Under the pieces are notes generated by a model that had not been told where the DNA came from, made no database searches, and saw only the letters and a list, made by a program, of their open reading frames with translations. Positions 58,017-64,000 of a stretch of 64,000 nt of DNA are shown here, in pieces (within the stretch, counting starts at the first letter, position 1; every line of letters starts with the position of its first letter). Position numbers and translations under genes: made by a program. Source of the DNA: JAKZVK01 sp965248255 (GTDB taxonomy: Bacteria; Acidobacteriota; Terriglobia; Bryobacterales; UBA6623). The stretch is taken from positions 3,162,001 to 3,226,000 of the forward strand of contig CBDFIW010000004.1 in the NCBI GenBank assembly GCA_965248255.1. The letters are read 5' to 3'.

Positions 58017-59402
58017 TTAAGCGTTCGAAGATGCCGACAATCTGGGAAGGCCGAGCGAATCGAAATAGACATTGGGCAGCGCTTGCTGGACAGCCGCGTG
58101 CCGCGACATGGCCCACAAACCAGTGGCGGAACCGGCGGCAATGGCCGCACGATAATGCGGCACGCCCAATCGCCGTAGGTTGGCGAATCGGGTCGGCCCA
58201 TTCCCCCACTGCCGCCAGGTCATCATGCGGAGTCTCCGGCGGATCCGCGCATCCAGGTTGCGAAACACCAGCGGGTCTTGGCTGAAGCCAAAGTAGCTCC
58301 GCCAGCCGAGCAGATACGGCCTCAATGAGCCGATCATCCGCTCAATGCTGATCCCGCGCGTCCTGCTCGTCAGCTCTCGCACTCGCGCTTGGAACCTTTG
58401 CAACGCCTCGGGCGATATCAATCGCTGAGGCTCCGCTCCGGTCGTCAAGCGAAAGCCTAAGAACTTCCGATCGTTGGGTCGAGCCACCGCACTCTTCGAT
58501 TTGTTGACCTTGAGTCGGAGTTTCTTTGTAAGAAACTTACAGACGCCGGCCATCACCCGTTCCCCCGCCCTGCGACTGCGAACGTAGATGTTACAGTCGC
58601 CGGCGTAGCGGCAGAAGCGATGGCCGCGCCGTTCCAACTCGCGATCCAAATCGCCGAGCACGAGGTTCGACAACAACGGCGACAACGGTCCGCCTTGTGG
58701 CGTGCCTTCATCGGCAGGACTCACCAGCCCGTCGTCCATCACCCCGACGGTTAGAAACGCCCGGATGAGTTTCAGCAATCGCTTGTCGGGGACACGTTTG
58801 GCGACACGAGCCATCAGCAGGTCATGGTTGACTCGATCGAAGAACTTCTCCAGATCGATGTCTACGACCCACTGATAGCCTGCGGCGACGTAGGCTTGCG
58901 CCTGAGTCACCGCCTGATGCGCCGAACGTCCCGGTCGGAAGCCATAGCTGTTGTTGGAAAACGTCGGGTCCCAGCGCTTCTGCAGAACCTGCAAGACCGC
59001 TTGCTGGATCAGTCGGTCGAGCACCGTAGGGATGCCCAACTTCCTGACCCCGCCGCCGGGCTTCGGGATTTCCACCCTGCGCACCGGTTGCGGTTTGTAC
59101 GTTCCTTGAAGCAACTGTTCCCGGATGGCTGGCCAGTGCTTGCGAAGGTCGTCCAGCGTTTCGTCGATGGTCTTGCCATCAACACCCGGACTCCCTTTGT
59201 TACCCCGAACTTGTTTCCAAGCCTTTACGGGATTGCTTCGCTCGCACACCTCCTCCATCAGTCGTTCTTCTCGCGCCGGGCTTTCAGATTCCCGCTTCAC
59301 CGCGGACGGTTCGGTCCCTTGCCGAGCGCGCCTCGGGGCTTCACCCTTTGGCTCGTCCATGAAGGCCAGTCGTTGCTGGGTTTTCTGCCGCTTGCCGTCC
59401 AT
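58017..59402 (-). CDS. ltrA: Group II intron reverse transcriptase/maturase with altered active site
   Basis: A 461-residue LtrA-type protein that normally splices the intron and copies it into DNA. Segments: GNKGSPGVDGKTID, RRVEIPKPGGGVRKLGIPTVLDRLIQQA, YGFRPGRSAHQAV, VVDIDLEKFFDRVNHD (first Asp), GTPQGGPLSPLLSN, and the maturase domain with YLLGWRSYFGFSQ. No HNH endonuclease follows. The polymerase box, usually YADD, is YAGD at residues 266-269 (codon GGC for Gly268), removing one of the two metal-binding aspartates. Splicing help may survive, but DNA synthesis should not. The frame is otherwise intact. Confidence 0.9.
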   Translation of the reverse strand: MDGKRQKTQQRLAFMDEPKGEAPRRARQGTEPSAVKRESESPAREERLMEEVCERSNPVKAWKQVRGNKGSPGVDGKTIDETLDDLRKHWPAIREQLLQGTYKPQPVRRVEIPKPGGGVRKLGIPTVLDRLIQQAVLQVLQKRWDPTFSNNSYGFRPGRSAHQAVTQAQAYVAAGYQWVVDIDLEKFFDRVNHDLLMARVAKRVPDKRLLKLIRAFLTVGVMDDGLVSPADEGTPQGGPLSPLLSNLVLGDLDRELERRGHRFCRYAGDCNIYVRSRRAGERVMAGVCKFLTKKLRLKVNKSKSAVARPNDRKFLGFRLTTGAEPQRLISPEALQRFQARVRELTSRTRGISIERMIGSLRPYLLGWRSYFGFSQDPLVFRNLDARIRRRLRMMTWRQWGNGPTRFANLRRLGVPHYRAAIAAGSATGLWAMSRHAAVQQALPNVYFDSLGLPRLSASSNA

Positions 59403-59509
59403 GAGTTGCGAGTCTTACTTGCCGCTCTCTTCCGTTCGGGCCTTCGGCCATCGTTCTCGGTTCGGCCTATCTGTTGGCTCCGTCTTTCGACTTGTGGAGT
59501 GCCTTACTA

Positions 59510-59989
59510 GTGTAGTGCACCATAAATAATGTAACTTATATTGGCTTCCCATCGTCTCTATTAACAGGAGGCATGGGATGCGAAGAGCACAACCAGTAAC
59601 TTTGAACACAGCGCAATGCAAGCAGTTGGACCGCTACGCGCGCGGCCGCCAAGTCGCCGTTCGTCTCGCCCTGCGAGCCAGGATTGTCCTGCTGGCCGCC
59701 GACGGTCTCGAGAATAAGCAGATCGCCGCACAGCTCGGTGTCTCGCGGCAGTTGGTGGCCCGCTGGCGCACGCGCTTTCTCGAAAGCAGCATCGCCGGCA
59801 TTGCAAAAGACGCCCCACGGCCCGGTCGTAAACCTGCCGTCTCGAAGCAGAAAGTACAGCAGATCATCCACAAGACCACCCGCGAGAAACCGTCCAACGC
59901 CACCCACTGGAGCCGCCGCACCATGGCCGCCGCGGCCGGCGTCAGCGCTGCCGCCCTGCATAAGGTGCAATCTGCTTGACGCACTACAC
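59510..59989 (+). mobile_element. Internally deleted IS630 derivative
   Basis: A 480-bp version of the 1164-bp element, with both ends intact (GTGTAGTGC and GCACTACAC) and TA at 59508-59509 and 59990-59991. Relative to the full copies exactly 684 bp (228 codons) are missing from the middle. The presence of its own TA flanks suggests it moved after, or together with, the deletion, using transposase from a full copy. It lies against or within the 5' part of the group II intron. Confidence 0.9.
59578..59979 (+). CDS. Truncated IS630 transposase: DNA-binding domain only
   Basis: A 133-residue in-frame product. Residues 1-124 equal the transposase N-terminus, with the helix-turn-helix (LENKQIAAQLGVSRQLVARW) and the second helical module up to AAAAGVSA. 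They join directly to the last nine residues of the transposase (AALHKVQSA). The entire DDE domain is gone. The ribosome site and start are unchanged, so the peptide may be made and could occupy the IS ends without cutting. Confidence 0.85.
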   Translation: MRRAQPVTLNTAQCKQLDRYARGRQVAVRLALRARIVLLAADGLENKQIAAQLGVSRQLVARWRTRFLESSIAGIAKDAPRPGRKPAVSKQKVQQIIHKTTREKPSNATHWSRRTMAAAAGVSAAALHKVQSA

Positions 59990-59991
59990 TA

Positions 59992-60426
59992 GGTCAGAGG
60001 CCGGAAGCGAGACGCCTCGCCAGATTTCCATTCAGGCACTAACCGTTCTTCTCCAGAGCACGATTGCGCTTCCCAAGTGCGAGGGCATCGAGGAACCAAA
60101 TGCCTAGCTTCGATGGCGGAGAGACATTCCTCTGGGGCGTGCCGAAGGTGCACCTCTTGCTGAGGACTAGCGCTGTCTTCCCGACTGCCTGGCGTCTTTG
60201 TCTCCGAAGATCCGATCTTGTGTTCGCCGACTGTTGAGTCAGGTGCAAGTCTCTTATTTGGAGACTGTTATGGGCCAACGACGACCGATTGCTGGTGGGA
60301 TGACGATACAGTTCGTTTCGGGGGCTTAGCCCCGCTGCTGGCCCTTGAACTCTTCGAAGAGGTTTTGAACGATACGGAGCCATCCGATCCTAGCGCTGCA
60401 AGGGCGCTGATTCCTCCAGGTTTGCG
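59992..60426. other. Region between the IS derivative and ridA, no gene recognised
   Basis: 435 bp. On the minus strand the first part (CTCTGACC then the TA and AGGCACTCCACAAGTCG across the IS) may be the continuation of the group II intron's 5' RNA. A 70-codon frame on the plus strand (60218-60430, with TTTDCWWDDDTVRFGG) and a 114-codon frame on the minus strand (60039-60383) have no recognisable similarity. Confidence 0.4.
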
Positions 60427-60798
60427 CTAAGGCAACACCGCGATACACGAAATCTCGATTGGAAGATTGAAGGCTAAGCGGCTTACTTCCACTGTTGCAC
60501 GGGCCGGGGGCTTATCGCCAAAGAACTCGCGATAGATGCGGTTCATCTCGTCGTAGTCGGCGTCGAGGTCTTTCATGTAGACGTTGACCATCGTGACATC
60601 GTCCACCGCGGCACCTGCTTCCTCTAGCACGGAGACGAGGTTTTCCAAGGTCTTGCGCGTTTGCGGGCCGATTCCGCCGGGGACAATATTCCCCTCGCTG
60701 TCCAAGCCAAGCTGGCCGGATACGAAGATCATCTTTCCGGACTGTGTCCCAAGGCTGTAGGGTTTCCCACCCGAATCACCAAGAATTGCTCTTGCCAC
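60427..60798 (-). CDS. ridA: RidA family enamine/imine deaminase
   Basis: A 123-residue YjgF/YER057c/UK114 protein. Trimeric RidA enzymes hydrolyse reactive 2-aminoacrylate and other enamines released by PLP enzymes. Segments: PYSLGTQSGKMIFVSGQLGLD, TRKTLENLVSVLEEAGA, VTMVNVYMKDL, and PPARATVEVSRL with the conserved Arg that binds the carboxylate. A C-terminal ISCIAVLP replaces the common E-IE-C-I-A. Cytosolic. Divergent from rpmI. Confidence 0.92.
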   Translation of the reverse strand: MARAILGDSGGKPYSLGTQSGKMIFVSGQLGLDSEGNIVPGGIGPQTRKTLENLVSVLEEAGAAVDDVTMVNVYMKDLDADYDEMNRIYREFFGDKPPARATVEVSRLAFNLPIEISCIAVLP

Positions 60799-61060
60799 TG
60801 ATCGCTCCTCTCAATGCTACGCAGAACTGATTCCGCTTCAGTATCTCACGGCTAACAGATCGACCCGTTCATCCCAACTCCATACATGTCAGCCTCCAGG
60901 AGCGAGCATAGGCGCGGCGGTCCGCCTCTTGCGTGGTGTTATACTCAAGGGACTCGTCCAGAAAGTTCCATCCGATCGCGTCCGCTGACTGACAGGAACC
61001 CTGAAAACCAACGCGAACTCGGGCGTCGCCCTGGGGTGACGGACTCGAACGGAGCCTATC

Positions 61061-61255
61061 GTGCCAAAGTTGAAATCACATCGCGGGGCGAGCAAGCGCT
61101 TCAAGACCACCGCCTCGGGCCGGGTCAAGCGCGGTCATTCGATGAAGAGTCACATCCTGACTTCGAAGACCACCAAGCGCAAGCGCAAACTGCGGAAAAG
61201 CGCCCTGGTCAGCTCGGCCATGGAAAAGGCGGTCAGGGGCATGATCTCTTCGTAA
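61061..61255 (+). CDS. rpmI: 50S ribosomal protein L35
   Basis: A 64-residue, very basic protein beginning MPKLKSHRGASKRFKTTASG, the standard L35 start, with RGHSMKSHILTSKTTKRKR. Start codon GTG with GGAG 8 bases upstream. It is followed by rplT 91 bp on. infC, which precedes rpmI in most bacteria, is not here: ridA on the other strand takes that place. Confidence 0.96.
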   Translation: MPKLKSHRGASKRFKTTASGRVKRGHSMKSHILTSKTTKRKRKLRKSALVSSAMEKAVRGMISS

Positions 61256-61346
61256 GACACGACAGGACGCGCGAGCAGCGCTCGGGGCACGTGCCTGCCT
61301 CGCCGTCCGGCAGCGTCATCGACCCCAGTACCATTGGAGGGAAACC

Positions 61347-61742
61347 GTGCCAAGAGTAACGCGCGGCACCAAACGCCGCGACCGACGCAGGAAGATACTT
61401 TCCGCAGCCAAGGGCTACTACCAGCGCAAGAGCAAGCTCTTTCGCTACGCCAAAGAGGCGGTCGAGCGCGGACGCAAGTTCGCCTACATCGGCCGCAAGC
61501 TCAAGAAACGCGATTTCCGCTCGCTGTGGATCATCCGCATCGGGGCGGCGGCGCGTCTCCACGGGCTCTCTTACAGCAAGCTCATACACGGGCTCAAGCT
61601 CGCCGAGATCGGCCTGAACCGCAAGATGCTCTCGGAGATGGCGATCCACGACGCCAAGGGCTTCGAGCAGGTCGCCGCCCAGGCGCGCGCCGCGTTGGAA
61701 GCGCAGGGCTCCGGCGCCGAACATCCCGCCGCCTCCGAGTAA
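61347..61742 (+). CDS. rplT: 50S ribosomal protein L20
   Basis: A 131-residue protein beginning MPRVTRGTKRRDRRRKIL, with AKGYYQRKSKLFRYAKEAV and LWIIRIGAAARLHGLSYSKLI, all typical of L20, which binds 23S rRNA early in large-subunit assembly. It has a C-terminal extension of about 12 Ala/Glu-rich residues. Start codon GTG after GGAGGG. In many bacteria L20 represses its own operon; no leader structure could be judged here. Confidence 0.96.
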   Translation: MPRVTRGTKRRDRRRKILSAAKGYYQRKSKLFRYAKEAVERGRKFAYIGRKLKKRDFRSLWIIRIGAAARLHGLSYSKLIHGLKLAEIGLNRKMLSEMAIHDAKGFEQVAAQARAALEAQGSGAEHPAASE

Positions 61743-61755
61743 AGGGTCCGCCGGG

Positions 61756-62832
61756 ATGCCGATCGACGAACAGACGGCGCAGGGTCTTCCCGCCTTGCTT
61801 TCGAACGGCGAGACGGTCGAGGGGCTGTACGGCCGCCTGCGAGAGGCCTTCGATGGCGAACGGGAGGCGCTTTCCTCTGAAGACCAGATCAAAGGCCTGC
61901 GTGACCGCTGGCTGGGCCGCAAGAGCGGTCTGCTGACGCGGACGAACGAACGCTGGCTCAAGGCCGCGCCGCGCGAGGTCAAGCCGCAGGTCGGCCGCCT
62001 GCAGAACGAGGCCAAAAAGCATATCGAGGCGGCGCTCGCTGACGCCAGGGGGTCCCTCGCCGGGGCGGCGCAGAAGCGCGAGCCGCTTGATGTGACTCTG
62101 CCCGGGCCGGCGCGGAACATCGGCGCAAGACATCCCATTACGCTCGTGCGGGAGGAGATTGAGTCGATCTTCAAGGGCTTGGGCTACTCGGTCGCCGAGG
62201 GTCCCGAGATCGAGACCTTCTACTACAACTTCGAAGCGCTGAACTTTCCACGCGACCACCCCGCGGTGGACGAGATGGACACGCTGTTCATCGAGGACCA
62301 GGTCCTACTGCGAACCCATACCTCACCGATTCAGGTGCGCCTGATGGAGCGCGAGAAACCCCCGCTGCGCTACGTCGTGCACGGCAAGGTTTACCGTCAC
62401 GATACGGCCGACGCCACGCACAGTCCGATGTTCCATCAGATCGAAATGTTTGCGGTGGGTGAAACCATCACTTTTAGTGATCTGAAGGGGACGTTGGACT
62501 ATTTTCTGAAACGTTTCTTCCGGGCCGACACGAAGATGCGTTTTCGCCCCAGTTTCTTTCCCTTTACCGAGCCCAGCGCGGAAGTGGATATCGCTTGTAT
62601 CTTCTGCGGCGGCGCGGGTTGCCGCATCTGCAAGCGGACGGGTTTTATCGAACTGCTTGGCTGCGGCATGATCGACCCGGAAGTGTTTCGGCACGCCGGC
62701 TACGATCCGGAGCGGTATAGCGGATTCGCCGCCGGCTTCGGGATTGACCGCTTCGCCATGCTCAAGTACGGCATCGATGATATCCAGCTCCTGTTCCAGG
62801 GGGACGTGCGGTTCCTGCGGCAGTTTCGGTAA
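61756..62832 (+). CDS. pheS: Phenylalanine-tRNA ligase alpha subunit
   Basis: A 358-residue class II aminoacyl-tRNA synthetase subunit. An N-terminal coiled-coil arm (residues 15-100) binds tRNA. The catalytic core has HPITLVREEIESIFKGLGY, EGPEIETFYYNFEALNFPRDHPA (motif 1), LRTHTSPIQVR, VYRHDTADATHSPMFHQIE (motif 2) and YSGFAAGFGIDRFAMLKYGI (motif 3). It starts 14 bp after rplT, so the two are co-transcribed, and overlaps pheT by one base. Confidence 0.96.
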   Translation: MPIDEQTAQGLPALLSNGETVEGLYGRLREAFDGEREALSSEDQIKGLRDRWLGRKSGLLTRTNERWLKAAPREVKPQVGRLQNEAKKHIEAALADARGSLAGAAQKREPLDVTLPGPARNIGARHPITLVREEIESIFKGLGYSVAEGPEIETFYYNFEALNFPRDHPAVDEMDTLFIEDQVLLRTHTSPIQVRLMEREKPPLRYVVHGKVYRHDTADATHSPMFHQIEMFAVGETITFSDLKGTLDYFLKRFFRADTKMRFRPSFFPFTEPSAEVDIACIFCGGAGCRICKRTGFIELLGCGMIDPEVFRHAGYDPERYSGFAAGFGIDRFAMLKYGIDDIQLLFQGDVRFLRQFR

Positions 62833-64000
62833 TGCGCATTCTTCTGAGTTGGCTCGAAGACTTCGTCGAGATCCACGAGTCTCCCGACGCGCTTGCCGAA
62901 GCCCTGACCATGGCGGGGGTGGCGGTCGACGAGGTCGACACGACCGGCGGCGAGACCGTTTTCGAGCTGGACATCACGGCGAATCGCCCCGACGCGATGA
63001 ACCACCTGGGGATCGCGCGTGAGATTTCCGCGCTGTATGGCCGTCCCTTGAAGCGCCCGGAGACGGAGATTACCGAGGTTGATCCGCCCGCTACCGAACG
63101 AGCCGCGATCGAGATTGTTGACCCGGATTTGTGCACGCGCTATTCAGGGCGGGTGGCGTTGGGCATCGAGGTGAAAGCCTCACCGCCATGGATGCGGAAG
63201 CGCATCGAGCTGTGCGGCATCCGCAGCATCAATAACATTGCTGATCTCACGAACTACGTCCTGCTCGAGATGGGGCACCCGACGCACGCTTTCGACCTCG
63301 ACCTGCTCGAGGATTCGAAGATCATCGTGAGGCGGGCGCAGCCGGGCGAGACCCTGCGCACGCTCGACGGCGTGGACCGCGAGCTCGGCGGCGAGCACTT
63401 GGTGATCGCCGACGGGAGGCGTCCGGTGGCGTTGGCCGGCGTGATGGGTGGCGAGGAGAGCGAGATCTCCGGCACGACCCGCAACGTGCTGTTCGAGGCC
63501 GCCTGGTTTCTGCCCGGCTCGATTCGCGGCACCTCGCGCCACTTCGGCATGCATACCGACGCCTCCCACCGCTTCGAGCGAGGCGCGGACGTAGAGGCGA
63601 CCGCTTGGGCTGCGGACCGGCTGGCTTCGCTGCTCGGCAAGGTGAGTCCGGGCAGCGTGCTTCGGGGCGTTGTGGATACGTACGCACGCACGATCGAGCG
63701 CTCTCGGATCCTGTTGCGGCGATCGACGTTGAAGCGGATCTTGGGTGTTGATGTACCCGATGAGGAGGTCGTCCGCATTCTCGCCGCGCTGGAGTTCCCG
63801 GTTGAGGAGCGGGAGCAGGGCTGGGAGATCGCGCCGCCCACGCACCGGCTCGACGTCGAGCGCGAGATCGATCTCGTCGAGGAGGTGGCGCGCATTCACG
63901 GCTATGACAAGCTGCCGCTCCATCTACCCGAAGGAAGTGCGGCGCCCGCCGAGGCGCCCTTCGCCGCCGAAGAGCGGGCGGTGCGGGCCACGGCACGTTC
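62832..64000 (+). CDS. pheT: Phenylalanine-tRNA ligase beta subunit, N-terminal part (runs off window)
   Basis: 390 codons visible, open to the window end. It begins MRILLSWLEDFVEIHESPD. The B3/B4 editing domain (WMRKRIELCGIRSINNIADLTNYVLLE and LAGVMGGEESEI) and the start of the B5 domain (LRRSTLKRILGVDVPDEEVVRIL) are present. The tRNA-binding EMAP-like B2 domain of about 110 residues that usually separates the B1 halves is missing: TMAGVAVDEVDT runs within about 10 residues into FELDITANRPDAMNHLGIARE. The start codon ATG shares its A with the pheS TAA. Confidence 0.93.
   Translation, partial: MRILLSWLEDFVEIHESPDALAEALTMAGVAVDEVDTTGGETVFELDITANRPDAMNHLGIAREISALYGRPLKRPETEITEVDPPATERAAIEIVDPDLCTRYSGRVALGIEVKASPPWMRKRIELCGIRSINNIADLTNYVLLEMGHPTHAFDLDLLEDSKIIVRRAQPGETLRTLDGVDRELGGEHLVIADGRRPVALAGVMGGEESEISGTTRNVLFEAAWFLPGSIRGTSRHFGMHTDASHRFERGADVEATAWAADRLASLLGKVSPGSVLRGVVDTYARTIERSRILLRRSTLKRILGVDVPDEEVVRILAALEFPVEEREQGWEIAPPTHRLDVEREIDLVEEVARIHGYDKLPLHLPEGSAAPAEAPFAAEERAVRATAR

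Larger units (their letters stand above)
57936..59507 (-). mobile_element. Group II intron, 3' part with maturase gene
   Basis: On the minus strand, about 105 bp of upstream RNA (GAAAGACGGAGCCAACAGAT, as in bacterial group II introns just before the maturase), the maturase gene, domain V at 57975-58006, and a short domain VI ending near 57936 at CTATGTCGAT. The 5' limit is not visible: the deleted IS630 copy at 59510-59989 interrupts this side, and the intron probably continues beyond it. It lies just upstream of the kinase gene. Confidence 0.7.

Noticed and set aside
60218..60430. A 70-codon plus-strand frame before ridA
   Set aside because: No ribosome site, no similarity I can recognise, and it ends across the ridA stop region; it is noted only as part of the non-coding stretch.

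Overview
The window looks like chromosome from a high-GC diderm bacterium, most likely an Acidobacteriota of the Bryobacter/Solibacter type. This is an inference from gene content: Omp85/TamB outer-membrane genes, DUF1800, DUF5715, several quinoprotein-type propellers, a Ser/Thr kinase fused to a formylglycine-enzyme-like domain, and a succinylase-type lysine pathway. I saw no rRNA, no convincing tRNA, no CRISPR array and no phage or secretion-system cluster.

Layout. 0-24 kb is mostly intact: an HpcH/HpaI aldolase, an S41 protease homologue whose catalytic residues look lost, DUF5715 and gluzincin exported peptidases, an O-methyltransferase, a histidine phosphatase, a Flp pilin, glutaryl-CoA dehydrogenase, then a minus-strand operon (Omp85 protein with about seven POTRA-like units, SurA-like chaperone, TamB, Pcm), followed by thiF, gamma-glutamyltranspeptidase and a rhomboid protease. 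24-47 kb is a decaying accessory region. Its asparagine synthetase is split by an IS630 element, a CapK-like ligase, a propeller lipoprotein, an ArsM-like methyltransferase, a leaderless propeller protein and an M19 dipeptidase carry frameshifts, and a DUF2029 membrane protein has an in-frame stop. Interleaved are intact genes, including the lysine/diaminopimelate set lysC-dapB / dapA-dapD. 47-54 kb holds tatA, HU, trmFO-xerC, a cytochrome c plus PQQ-dehydrogenase pair and a Uma2 nuclease. 54-60 kb is a mobile-element pile-up: an IS630-type element inside a kinase-FGE-hydrolase fusion gene, a group II intron whose reverse transcriptase has YAGD instead of YADD, and an internally deleted IS630 copy. 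60-64 kb is housekeeping: ridA, rpmI, rplT, pheS and the start of pheT, which runs off the window.

Three copies of one IS630 element can be compared here: two full copies of 1164 bp (18730-19893 plus strand, 24844-26007 minus strand) and one 480-bp deletion derivative (59510-59989). All have GTGTAGTGC-type ends and TA flanks. In two places (asnB and the kinase gene) removing the element and one TA copy restores an uninterrupted reading frame exactly, so the insertions look recent. Frameshifts and stops fall in accessory genes, while the longest genes (4.0 kb tamB, 3.0 kb Omp85) and the biosynthetic genes are clean. That argues for real gene decay over random sequence error, although two of the frameshifts lie in T-runs and need raw-read confirmation.
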